This document shows positions 53,023 through 61,465 of a DNA stretch of 64,000 bases, piece by piece. The translations under genes and the position numbers were made by a program. The DNA is taken from positions 58,583 to 122,582 of the forward strand of contig NZ_LVJI01000044.1 in the NCBI RefSeq assembly GCF_001637225.1, written 5' to 3'. The DNA is from Paenibacillus antarcticus. Its GTDB lineage: Bacteria > Bacillota > Bacilli > Paenibacillales > Paenibacillaceae. The notes below the pieces were generated by a model that was not told the origin of the DNA, searched no databases, and saw only the letters and a list, made by a program, of their open reading frames with translations. Positions within the stretch are counted from its first letter, which is position 1. Each line of letters starts with the position of its first letter.

Positions 53023-54078
53023 TTATGGATACACAGGTGTGTAACCTAAACCGAGATCTTCCTCCCATCCCATCATCAGGTTCAAATTCTGAATCGCTTG
53101 GCCAGATGCACCCTTCACGATGTTATCAATGACTGAAATAATCGTAATTCTACCCGTTCTATCATCTACCAAAAGTCCCATGTCACAGAAATTAGAACCC
53201 GTTACTTCTTTCGTTGCTGGCCATTCACCCGTGTCTCTTACTCTCACAAAAGGACGACCCTCATAATACTGACGGTATAAGTCAACAAAATCAGCCTGAC
53301 TATGTCCCCCTATTACTTTGGCATACATTGTACTCATAATGCCTCGTGTCATCGGTGTAAGATGCGTCGTGAACGTTACTGTAACCTTCTCACCTGTCAG
53401 TTCAGTTAACACTTGTTCAATCTCAGGTATATGTTGATGCCTATTTACTTTATATGCTCGTAGATTCTCATTAATCTCTGCATAATGTACCGTCAAGCTC
53501 GTTCCACGTCCCGAACCAGATACACCAGATTTAGCGTCAATAATAATGGTAGATGGATCGATCCATCCTGCTATGATTGCTGGTACAAGTCCAAGGAGTG
53601 TAGCTGTTGGGAAACACCCCGGATTTGATATAAAATCCTTGCCTACTACGTCTTCACCGAATACTTCACTAAGCCCGTATACTGCCTGTTCAATATAGAC
53701 AGGATCAGCTGCTGGATGTTTATACCACTGTTCGTATGTTGCGCCGTCTTTTATACGGAAATCGCCTGATAGATCAATCACCTTAAGACCTGCCTGAAGT
53801 AACTGAGGAACAAGCGGCGTACTAATGCCAGATGGTGTAGCTGTAAATACAACGTCTGCCTTCTGCGCAATACTATGAATATCGAGACCATCCAAATCCT
53901 GAGTAATAATATTTGTTAAATGTGGGAACCCCTTAGAAATCGGTACTCCTGCACTTGAAGTTGAAATGACTGAGGTAATCTCCACACGAGGATGCCCCTG
54001 TAACAAGCGAATTAATTCCACACCACCATATCCTGTAGAACCCACAATGGCTACTCTAATCTTAGAATCTACTGTCAT
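53023..54078 (-). CDS. argC: N-acetyl-gamma-glutamyl-phosphate reductase
   Basis: NADPH-dependent reduction to the semialdehyde. 351 residues. Rossmann start VAIVGSTGYGGVELIRLL at residue 9, catalytic cysteine in SNPGCFPTATLLG near 152, and HRHQHIPEIEQ-type motif (RHQHIPEIEQV) near 213. AGGGG precedes the ATG. First gene of argC-J-B-D-F-G-H, behind a strong promoter with ArgR-box candidates. Confidence 0.97.
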   Translation of the reverse strand: MTVDSKIRVAIVGSTGYGGVELIRLLQGHPRVEITSVISTSSAGVPISKGFPHLTNIITQDLDGLDIHSIAQKADVVFTATPSGISTPLVPQLLQAGLKVIDLSGDFRIKDGATYEQWYKHPAADPVYIEQAVYGLSEVFGEDVVGKDFISNPGCFPTATLLGLVPAIIAGWIDPSTIIIDAKSGVSGSGRGTSLTVHYAEINENLRAYKVNRHQHIPEIEQVLTELTGEKVTVTFTTHLTPMTRGIMSTMYAKVIGGHSQADFVDLYRQYYEGRPFVRVRDTGEWPATKEVTGSNFCDMGLLVDDRTGRITIISVIDNIVKGASGQAIQNLNLMMGWEEDLGLGYTPVYP

Positions 54079-54129
54079 TATCCCCTGTTCCCCTCTCAGA
54101 CCTTACTTGATCAACACCCTTTTATAATT

Positions 54130-54145
54130 ATGTATTATTATACGT
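54130..54145. promoter_or_regulatory. ArgR-box candidate overlapping the argC -10
   Basis: TGTATTATTATAC-like sequence matches the ARG box core TGAAT-W4-ATTCA with three mismatches and overlaps the -10 element, the position for repression by ArgR/AhrC. Confidence 0.4.
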
Positions 54146-54165
54146 CCGAGTTAATATAAATACAA
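54137..54165 (-). promoter_or_regulatory. Sigma-A promoter of the arginine operon
   Basis: TTGTAT and a perfect TATAAT separated by 17 bases on the minus strand, 59 bases before the argC start. Confidence 0.8.
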
Positions 54166-54181
54166 TGGTTTCTGACTATTT

Positions 54182-54199
54182 ATTGAATTAAAATTTACC
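54182..54199. promoter_or_regulatory. ArgR-box candidate upstream of the argC promoter
   Basis: TGAATTAAAATTTA matches the ARG box consensus TGAATWWWWATTCA at all but one position. It lies just upstream of the -35 of the arginine operon promoter. In Bacillus the argC promoter also has two operator sites. Confidence 0.6.
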
Positions 54200-54298
54200 C
54201 TCACAAGCTCAATCATTCATGAAAAAATGATGAATCGGAGGGTTGGTCATTACCTTAATCTAGCTATTAATACGACTCTTCTGCTCTCTTCCCACATT

Positions 54299-55186
54299 CT
54301 ACCGGTGTAACTTGAATCCTTCCCCAAGAACTTCATGTGCATTACTAATGATGACAAAAGCACCCGGATCAACCGATTGAACCAACGTCTTCAATCGTGT
54401 CACTTCATTCTGCCCTACTACAACCATCAGCACTGTCCGCTCATCGCCTGTATATCCACCCTGAGCATGAAGCTTAGTCAATCCCCGATCTAGATCTCTC
54501 AGAATGACATCGGTAAGAGAATCCGTATGATCCGAAATAATATATGCGACCTTCGTATAATTAAATCCTAATTCTACGGTATCTATTACTTTTCCAGTCA
54601 CGTAAAGAGCCACTAGCGCATACAAAGCTTGTTCCATAGACATGACGAACGCCGCTAGAATAATAACCGTACCATCTAGTAATACCACGCATAGCGAGAA
54701 GCTCAGACCACTTAACTTCTGAATCACCTGTGCGAGTATCGTCAGCCCTCCCGTTGATCCCCTTCCACGAAATACAAGCCCAATACCGAGACCAACACAT
54801 ATCCCCCCATAAATAGAAGCAAGCAACGGATTAGCTGTTGGGATCGGCCAGTCTTTCGTCATAAGAACAAATAACGGTAAGATCATACTCCCGAGTAATG
54901 ACCGAATACCATAGTTCGTACCTAACAACAGGAACCCCAATACAAATAAGGGGATATTCAAAGCCCATTGCGTAAATGCAGGTTCTAATCCAAGCCACGA
55001 TTTGGCTAGAACCGATAGTCCCGATACGCCGCCAGAAGCAATCCCATTAGGTAGAAAAAATAGATTAAATCCTATGGAGATAATCAAGGAACCAATAATA
55101 ATAAATATGCTGTCTAAAATATGCCTCACAGGGCCATTCAAAGGTATCGGTTTGCGAAATCTCCGATCACGAGTTAATTGCGCCAT
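54299..55186 (-). CDS. YitT-family membrane protein
   Basis: About 295 residues: five membrane segments (about 28-210; FNLFFLPNGIASGGVSG, GRGSTGGLTILAQVI) of the YitT/DUF161 family, followed by a cytoplasmic DUF2179 domain (about 215-290, VILRDLDRGLTKLHAQGGYTG). The position after prfB corresponds to Bacillus yvjA. Function not established. ATG before AQLTRDRRF chosen: AGGGG lies about 11 bases upstream, while the longer frame from 55216 lacks a site. A terminator behind prfB separates it from that gene. Confidence 0.88.
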   Translation of the reverse strand: MAQLTRDRRFRKPIPLNGPVRHILDSIFIIIGSLIISIGFNLFFLPNGIASGGVSGLSVLAKSWLGLEPAFTQWALNIPLFVLGFLLLGTNYGIRSLLGSMILPLFVLMTKDWPIPTANPLLASIYGGICVGLGIGLVFRGRGSTGGLTILAQVIQKLSGLSFSLCVVLLDGTVIILAAFVMSMEQALYALVALYVTGKVIDTVELGFNYTKVAYIISDHTDSLTDVILRDLDRGLTKLHAQGGYTGDERTVLMVVVGQNEVTRLKTLVQSVDPGAFVIISNAHEVLGEGFKLHR

Positions 55187-55260
55187 TCTATGTTGTTCCC
55201 CTCTCATTCTTAACATCTACTTTGCTATGTTACTTAATATTTCTCTTCTTTTCCAGAAAA

Positions 55261-55291
55261 AATTCCCACACGCATATACCGTGTAGGAATT
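55261..55291 (-). terminator. Terminator of prfB
   Basis: On the minus strand AATTCCTACACG pairs with CGTGTGGGAATT (one G-T pair) followed by a TTTTTTC run, 10 bases after the prfB stop. Confidence 0.85.
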
Positions 55292-55300
55292 CTAAATTCA

Positions 55301-56420
55301 TTATTCTTCACTATCTGCAACTTTAAGTTGACTACGTAAATATCCATCGATAAAAGCATTCACATCGCCGTCCATCACTGCACCAATGTTCCCCGTCTCC
55401 ACGGAAGTACGGTGATCCTTTACCATACTATAGGGATGGAACACATAGGAGCGAATCTGGCTTCCCCATGCAATTTCCGATTGTTCTCCTCGGATTTCCG
55501 CCAACTCTTTGCGTTGTTCTTCGAGCTTCTGCTCTACTAACTTGGAACGCAGTGCGGTCATCGCCCAGTTCCTATTCTTAATCTGCGAACGTTCGGCCTG
55601 ACTCGTCACGACTACACCTGAGGGAATGTGCGTAATACGTACCGCGGAATCTGTTGTATTGATATGCTGTCCCCCCGCACCTGTTGCACGGTAAGTATCA
55701 ATTTTCAAATCTTCTGTACGAATTTCCACTTCAGCATCTTCTGTAATCTCAGGTACCACATCACAAGAGACGAATGAGGTGTGTCTTCTACCTGATGAGT
55801 CAAAGGGTGATATGCGCACCAGACGGTGAACACCTTTCTCAGCCTTCAGGTACCCATAAGCATTGAATCCTTTGATGAGCAAAGTAACACTCTTAATACC
55901 TGCCTCATCACCGGCTTGATAATCCATCGTTTCGACTTTGAAGCCACGCTTCTCTGCCCAACGCGTATACATTCTAAGTAGCATTTCTCCCCAGTCCTGC
56001 GACTCGGTACCACCCGCACCCGGGTGAAGCTCTAGAATGGCATTCATTTTATCGTAAGGTTCACTAAGAAGTAACCCTAATTCAAAATCATCTAACTTCT
56101 TCTTCAGACTCATCGTAGACGCCACGATCTCTGCGAATAACTCTTCATCTTCTTCTTCATCAGCAAGTTCAGCCATCATTTCAACATCATCGAACTCACG
56201 TTGAAGTTTCTCGTATTCATCTATGGAAGACTTCACACCATTAAGCTCGGCAATCAGGCTCTGTGCCTTCTCGCTGTCATCCCAGAAATCAGGTGCAGAC
56301 ATCTTTTCCTCAAAGTTCGAAATCATCTCTTGCTTAAGATCTAAGTCAAAGAGACCCCCTAAGGTTGGTAAGTTTCGTACTCATTTCACGTAAATCATGT
56401 CTTATACTTGGATCGATCAT
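55301..56420 (-). CDS. prfB: Peptide chain release factor 2, with programmed +1 frameshift
   Basis: Terminates translation at UGA and UAA. The gene is in two frames: 24 codons from ATG at 56420 to CTT at 56351-56349, then the in-frame UGA (56348-56346) of the AGGGGG-TCT-CTT-TGA-C signal. A +1 slip over base 56348 continues at GAC 56347, giving about 372 residues. This is the classic RF2 autoregulatory site: low RF2 lets the ribosome slip. The peptide anticodon SPF (VRISPFDSSG) and catalytic GGQ (TGAGGQHINTT, near residue 250) are present. GAGGTG is upstream of the ATG. Confidence 0.97.
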
Positions 56421-56616
56421 AATTTTCTCGTCACCTCTTCATCAAGTAGAACAACTCTATTTCAGCTTATAATATCACAAACTCCCTCAAACCAGAAAGA
56501 ACTTCAGTTCATAAGATCCACCTCTCACACGGAGAGTGACTTTAACTGTAGAACCTCCTTAGCTTAAGGGAGTTACTTGTGCACATTACCCATTACATTG
56601 GGTAAGTCCACCTATC

Positions 56617-59124
56617 TTATGCTTCTTGTCCGTGACACTGTTTGAACTTCTTACCACTACCACATGGGCATGGATCATTTCGCCCAATCTGTTGGCCAAC
56701 GTGGATCGGATTGTGTACAGCAGGCTCACCATTCGTTGATACCTTATTCTCTTCAACGACAGCTTGACGCTCCTGATTACCTTCAATTTGTGCCTTCATC
56801 ACGTAAGTTGCGACTTCTTCTTGGATATTAGCCGTCATCTCATTAAACATTTCGAAGCCTTCAAATTGATATTCACGCAACGGATCGGTACCGCCATATG
56901 CTCGTAAATGAATCCCTTGACGAAGCTGATCCATTGCGTCAATATGACCCATCCATTTGCTATCCACGGAGCGGAGTACGATAACCTTCTCGAATTCACG
57001 TACTAACTCTTCTCCAATACGCTCTTCACGTTCGTTATATTTCGCCTCAACGCGATTGAATATATATTCAACGAGATCTTCTACTTCCTTGCCCCATAGA
57101 TCATCACGAGTGATAGCATCTACGTCTAGCAACTTACTATTCACATAATCCGCTACTTCTTGAAGCTCCCAGTTCTCTGGAATGTCATCCACACAATGTG
57201 CAGCAACTACCCGGTCTACAACGTTTCTAAGCATTTCCATAACAACCTCTTTAATATTCTCAGACTCAAGAATTTCACGACGTTGCTTGTAAATGATTCC
57301 CCGTTGTTGGTTCATAACATCATCATATTGTAGTACGTTCTTACGCGCATCGAAGTTATTTCCTTCGACACGTTTCTGAGCAGATTCCACAGCACGAGAT
57401 ATCATCTTGCTCTCGATGGGTTGATCTTCTTCAAATCCGAGACGATCCATCATATTCAGTACATTATCAGCACCGAAACGTTTCATCAATTCATCACCAA
57501 GTGATAAGTAGAACTGTGTAGATCCAGGGTCACCTTGACGACCCGCACGTCCACGGAGCTGATTATCAATACGACGAGATTCATGACGTTCTGTACCCAT
57601 AATATGCAATCCACCGAGTTCTGATACACCATCGCCTAACACGATATCCGTACCACGACCTGCCATATTCGTAGCAATCGTAACCGTACCTGCTTGACCT
57701 GCTTGGGAGACGATTTCCGCTTCTTCCGCATGGTATTTAGCATTCAGAACGCGATGCTTAACCCCTTTACGCTTCAACATTTCAGAGACAAGCTCTGAAT
57801 TCTCGATAGATATCGTACCTACCAATACAGGTTGGTTCTTCGCATGACGTACAGCAATTTCCTCAACAACCGCCTTGAACTTGCCCTTCTCGCTCTTATA
57901 CACCACATCAGGCATATCTTCACGTCTATTCGGCTTATTCGTTGGCACTTGAAGAACTTCCAAGCCATAAATCTTCTTGAATTCTTCTTCCTCGGTCTTC
58001 GCTGTCCCTGTCATACCTGCTAACTTGAGGTACATCCGGAAGTAGTTCTGGAAAGTAATCGTAGCTAGCGTCATACTTTCATTCTGTACCTCTTGGCCTT
58101 CCTTCGCTTCGATCGCTTGATGCAGTCCATCACTATAACGACGACCCGCCATCAGACGGCCTGTGAATTCATCTACGATCATTACTTCTTCTTCAGCAAC
58201 AACATAATCCACGTCTAGACGCATGATTACATTGGCCTTCAGAGCTTGTACGATATGATGATTCAACGTTACGTTAGCGTGATCGTATAGGTTCTCAATA
58301 CCGAACGCCTTCTCCGCTTTACCTGCCCCGGTTTCCGTAAGTGCAACGGACTTAACCTTAATATCCACTGTGTAGTCTTCTTCAGCTACTAGACGCTTCA
58401 CAAAGCGATCTGCTGTATAATACAGCTCCGTTGACTTCTCCGCTTGTCCTGAGATAATCAGCGGCGTACGAGCTTCATCGACAAGGATAGAATCCACTTC
58501 ATCTATGATGCAGAAATACAATGGACGTTGTACCATTTGCTCTTTGTAAAGCACCATGTTATCACGTAGGTAATCGAAGCCGAACTCATTGTTCGTACCA
58601 TACGTTATGTCACACGCATAAGCTAATTGTTTATCTGCATGGTCCATACCGTTCAAATTGACCCCAACAGACATTCCCAAAAATTCATATATAAGTCCCA
58701 TTTGCTGGCTATCACGTTGTGCTAGATAATCATTAACCGTGACCACATGCACACCTTTTCCCGACAATGCATTCAAATACACAGGAAGCGTTCCTACGAG
58801 AGTCTTACCTTCACCGGTCTTCATCTCCGCAATTCTGCCTTCATGGAGTGCCATACCTCCAACTAACTGTACATCGAAATGACGCATGTTAAGAACACGC
58901 TTAGCAGCTTCACGTATGGTTGCAAATGCTTCTGGTAACAGTTCTTCTACCGTTTCACCCTTCTCAATACGAGCACGGAATTCATCCGTCTTCGCTTTCA
59001 ATTGTTCATCTGAGAGTGCAACATATTGTGGTTCCATTTGGTTGATTAGTTCGACCGTCTTCATAAGACGTTTGACATCACGTTCGTTGGTGTCGCCGAA
59101 GATTTTTTTGACTAGTCCTAGCAT
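56617..59124 (-). CDS. secA: Preprotein translocase ATPase SecA
   Basis: Motor of Sec export. About 835 residues from MLGLVKKIFGDTNERDV; the frame opens 31 residues earlier, but AAGGGG sits six bases before the chosen ATG and the result matches family length. Walker A MKTGEGKTLVGTLP near residue 105, DEVDSILVDEARTPLI near 210, helicase motif GTDIVLG near 490. The C-terminal zinc motif DPCPCGSGKKFKQCHG is complete. Follows hpf and precedes prfB as in Bacillus. Confidence 0.98.
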   Translation of the reverse strand: MLGLVKKIFGDTNERDVKRLMKTVELINQMEPQYVALSDEQLKAKTDEFRARIEKGETVEELLPEAFATIREAAKRVLNMRHFDVQLVGGMALHEGRIAEMKTGEGKTLVGTLPVYLNALSGKGVHVVTVNDYLAQRDSQQMGLIYEFLGMSVGVNLNGMDHADKQLAYACDITYGTNNEFGFDYLRDNMVLYKEQMVQRPLYFCIIDEVDSILVDEARTPLIISGQAEKSTELYYTADRFVKRLVAEEDYTVDIKVKSVALTETGAGKAEKAFGIENLYDHANVTLNHHIVQALKANVIMRLDVDYVVAEEEVMIVDEFTGRLMAGRRYSDGLHQAIEAKEGQEVQNESMTLATITFQNYFRMYLKLAGMTGTAKTEEEEFKKIYGLEVLQVPTNKPNRREDMPDVVYKSEKGKFKAVVEEIAVRHAKNQPVLVGTISIENSELVSEMLKRKGVKHRVLNAKYHAEEAEIVSQAGQAGTVTIATNMAGRGTDIVLGDGVSELGGLHIMGTERHESRRIDNQLRGRAGRQGDPGSTQFYLSLGDELMKRFGADNVLNMMDRLGFEEDQPIESKMISRAVESAQKRVEGNNFDARKNVLQYDDVMNQQRGIIYKQRREILESENIKEVVMEMLRNVVDRVVAAHCVDDIPENWELQEVADYVNSKLLDVDAITRDDLWGKEVEDLVEYIFNRVEAKYNEREERIGEELVREFEKVIVLRSVDSKWMGHIDAMDQLRQGIHLRAYGGTDPLREYQFEGFEMFNEMTANIQEEVATYVMKAQIEGNQERQAVVEENKVSTNGEPAVHNPIHVGQQIGRNDPCPCGSGKKFKQCHGQEA

Positions 59125-59383
59125 GGTTAACCCCTTTCGTCCGAAACAGATGGTAGAACCAACTTCATAACTTCGAGGGTTAATAATGAAATTGATTCTT
59201 AAATGATTGGTTTGCATAAATTGTAACAGTTTGCAACAGATGCCGCAACACAGGCTGTCTCTTATTTACAGCCAAAAGACATAACTCTACCTATAATACA
59301 ATGAACTATGGGCAACTTTGCCTACATATTATTCCAAGATATCCTGCTAGTTTCTTTAGATCATTCTATATATACGCATAAAG

Positions 59384-59410
59384 AACCCTATCCGTTGCGC
59401 AGATAGGGTT
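59384..59410 (-). terminator. Terminator of hpf
   Basis: On the minus strand AACCCTATC pairs with GATAGGGTT around a 9-base loop, followed by TTCTTTATG. It lies about 48 bases after the hpf stop. Confidence 0.75.
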
Positions 59411-59457
59411 TCTATTTCATTAATATTTAGTAATAGATGGAAAATTTCACTTTAACA

Positions 59458-60009
59458 CTAATCTTGCTCAATCAGACCATACTTGCCATCATCGCGTTTG
59501 TACACAACATTTACAGTTTGGCTATCAATATTAGAGAATACAAAGAAATTATGTCCAACCATGTTCATTTGCAATATAGCTTCTTCAACATCCATAGGCT
59601 TCAGGAAAAAGCGCTTCGTACGAACTACTTCTAATTCGTCTTCTGGATCGCCACTTACGATTGAACCCGCCGCACCCGAACTTTCAGTGAATAGCGTCTT
59701 CAGACTTCCTTCTTGACGGAACTTACGGTTAAGCTTCGTCTTATGCTTACGAATCTGACGTTCTAGCTTGTCCACGACCGCATCAATGGATGAATACATA
59801 TCATCGCTACGATCTTCTGCACGAAGCATCACGCCTGGCAATGGGATGGTTACCTCTACAGTGTGTAATCCTCGAATGACACCCAGCGTAACATATCCTT
59901 CTGAAGTAGGTGCATCGAAATACTTCTCAAGTCTATTGAACTTCTTATCAACGTACTCCTTCAAAGCATCTGTCACTTCAATTTGTTGACCTCGAATACT
60001 GAAATTCAT
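59458..60009 (-). CDS. hpf: Long-form ribosome hibernation promoting factor
   Basis: Dimerises 70S ribosomes into 100S particles in stationary phase. 183 residues: N-terminal YfiA-like domain (MNFSIRGQQIEVTDALKEYV, about 1-105) and C-terminal dimerisation domain (about 125-183, VRTKRFFLKPMDVEEAI, QMNMVGHNFFVF). The two-domain length defines the long form. AAGGAGG lies seven bases before the ATG. Upstream is an extended -10 promoter. Confidence 0.96.
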   Translation of the reverse strand: MNFSIRGQQIEVTDALKEYVDKKFNRLEKYFDAPTSEGYVTLGVIRGLHTVEVTIPLPGVMLRAEDRSDDMYSSIDAVVDKLERQIRKHKTKLNRKFRQEGSLKTLFTESSGAAGSIVSGDPEDELEVVRTKRFFLKPMDVEEAILQMNMVGHNFFVFSNIDSQTVNVVYKRDDGKYGLIEQD

Positions 60010-60033
60010 AAGGCACTCCTCCTTTGCAACACC

Positions 60034-60062
60034 ATTATATCATAATTGTTAACGCCAAGTAA
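60034..60062 (-). promoter_or_regulatory. Sigma-A promoter of hpf
   Basis: TTACTT, 17-base spacer, then TGATATAAT (extended, perfect -10) on the minus strand, 25 bases before the hpf start. Confidence 0.65.
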
Positions 60063-60110
60063 AAAGGTAATTCTGTGTCTTAAATTAACCATGTAAACAC
60101 TTATTATTTT

Positions 60111-60141
60111 ATATACGTGAACCTAATAAACCAACGTATAT
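60111..60141. repeat. Inverted repeat upstream of hpf
   Basis: ATATACGT (60111-60118) and ACGTATAT (60134-60141) form a perfect 8-bp inverted repeat around a 15-base centre, about 50 bases upstream of the hpf -35. It could be a regulator site. The surrounding 60063-60269 has no credible frame. Confidence 0.4.
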
Positions 60142-60269
60142 GGGTAGATCAATCTAGAAATTAACTACATTAATAACCTGATGGTTACTCTTCATTAACC
60201 CCAATCAAGAAGGAAGAAACATGGTTAATATATCCACAATAATAATGTACTAGATGAATAGACAAATAA

Positions 60270-60331
60270 AGACCCTGGAATCGTCCAGGGTCTGAAATTA
60301 TTATTCAATTGATCCAACTCTATTGAGTTGG
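60270..60331 (-). terminator. Tandem hairpins after the cold-shock gene
   Basis: Two stems follow the csp stop on the minus strand: CCAACTC/GAGTTGG (60314-60331) and then AGACCCTGGA/TCCAGGGTCT (60270-60293). The second is followed by TTTATTTG and is the likely terminator; the first is near the stop and may protect the 3' end. Confidence 0.8.
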
Positions 60332-60346
60332 TTTAAGCCAGAGGGA

Positions 60347-60544
60347 TTATAATTTGATTACGTTAGAAGCTTGTGGTCCACGAGCGCCGTCAACAACGTC
60401 AAACTCAACAGCTTGACCTTCGTCTAAGCTTTTGAAACCGTCTGTTTGAATTGCGGAGAAATGTACGAATACATCGCCACCATCTTCTGTTTCAATGAAT
60501 CCGAAACCTTTTTCAGCGTTAAACCATTTCACTTTTCCTTGCAT
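60347..60544 (-). CDS. Cold shock protein (CspA/CspB family)
   Basis: 65-residue single-stranded nucleic acid chaperone. RNA-binding motifs KGFGFIE (RNP1, residues 13-19) and VFVHFSAI (RNP2, residues 26-33) are intact, with the aromatic residues that stack on bases. AAGGG lies upstream of the ATG. It has a consensus TTGACA promoter and a palindrome at the transcription start; the gene sits inside the flagellar-hpf block as a separate unit. Confidence 0.96.
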   Translation of the reverse strand: MQGKVKWFNAEKGFGFIETEDGGDVFVHFSAIQTDGFKSLDEGQAVEFDVVDGARGPQASNVIKL

Positions 60545-60573
60545 AAATAAACATTCCCTTCGTTTTTAAAGAT

Positions 60574-60595
60574 AAAGTAAGCAAGCGCTTACTTT
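60574..60595. promoter_or_regulatory. Palindrome at the csp transcription start
   Basis: AAAGTAAGC pairs with GCTTACTTT around a 4-base centre. It begins about five bases after the -10, so it is either an operator over +1 or a hairpin at the 5' end of the mRNA. Confidence 0.6.
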
Positions 60596-60599
60596 AGGA

Positions 60600-60628
60600 A
60601 TATAACACCTGTTGATATTCAATGTCAA
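60600..60628 (-). promoter_or_regulatory. Sigma-A promoter of the cold-shock gene
   Basis: A consensus TTGACA and TTATAT separated by 17 bases on the minus strand, 56 bases before the start codon. Confidence 0.8.
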
Positions 60629-60713
60629 TAAATTCATGTTAACGCACTATGTATCATAGAATAGCCTATCTCATTAGTAGATAGGCTATTCTTACTATAT
60701 TACTAATACCCCT

Positions 60714-61049
60714 TTATTTAAAGCGATCCATTAATATGCTTTCAGACGAATATGCAGAGTCATAAACATTACGCTGCGCTTTTGCAATATTACGTTGTTG
60801 CAACCACTCCCGCGCTTCATCCATCAAAATTTGCATACGATTAACAATAGAAGAATCATGTTGCAAGAGATTTTGGATTCTCACTTTCTGATGATTGCTC
60901 ATTGTACTACTCTGAAGCAAAATTTCTATCATTGTAATAAATTCCTGTCGCTCCTCAACAAATTGTTCCACTTCTTCAAATGATACCGTATCCAGTCGGT
61001 CTATTATGGTATTGGTTAACTGCTCCAACTGATCGATCAACTTATCCAT
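60714..61049 (-). CDS. fliT: FliT-like flagellar chaperone
   Basis: About 111 residues, predicted all-helical (MDKLIDQLEQLTNTIID, FEEVEQFVEERQEFITMI). Small helical proteins in this position after fliS are FliT, the chaperone of FliD; sequence conservation is low, so position is the main evidence. GGTGGG stands seven bases before the chosen ATG. It overlaps the fliS end by 8 bases, so translation is coupled. Last gene of the flaG-fliD-fliS operon. Confidence 0.7.
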   Translation of the reverse strand: MDKLIDQLEQLTNTIIDRLDTVSFEEVEQFVEERQEFITMIEILLQSSTMSNHQKVRIQNLLQHDSSIVNRMQILMDEAREWLQQRNIAKAQRNVYDSAYSSESILMDRFK

Positions 61050-61446
61050 TGTGATTCCCACCCACACTGCTTGTAGCCCCATTCACCAGCTTACTTGCCT
61101 CTAACCAAGTCTCACGCAGATTCAATAAGTAGCTTAGTGCCTCTTCTGCAGGCTCTATCACCTTTTTGATATTAGATTGAATCAGTAAAAAATTCATATA
61201 ATCATATAGAGAGTACAAATTTTTAGAAATATCATATGAATGATCCAATGTAGACATTAACTCACTAATGATCGTCTGAGCCTTACCCAAATTATCATTT
61301 GCCTTCTGTAAATCACTATTACGTATCCCCTCAACTCCAGCTTTCACAAAACGTATGGCTCCATCATACAGCATAAGAACAAGTTGCGCCGGATTAGATG
61401 TCTGAACTGAGGACTGTCTATATTTATCATAAGGAGATGTAATCAA
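61042..61446 (-). CDS. fliS: Flagellar export chaperone FliS
   Basis: Binds flagellin before export. About 134 residues: YDKYRQSSVQTSNPAQLVLMLYDGAIRF is the diagnostic FliS start, followed by helices with LGKAQTIISELMSTLD. The frame also starts with ATG at 61455, but GAGGG then abuts it; TTG at 61446 is nine bases after GAGGG and gives ITSPYDKY, the usual N-terminus. Follows fliD. Confidence 0.92.
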   Translation of the reverse strand: MITSPYDKYRQSSVQTSNPAQLVLMLYDGAIRFVKAGVEGIRNSDLQKANDNLGKAQTIISELMSTLDHSYDISKNLYSLYDYMNFLLIQSNIKKVIEPAEEALSYLLNLRETWLEASKLVNGATSSVGGNHNG

Positions 61447-61465
61447 TATACTCATCCCTCACTTT

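Noticed and set aside
52131..53049. Several plus-strand frames over argJ
   Set aside because: They mirror argJ codons in a GC-rich part; none has a ribosome binding site or a recognisable domain.
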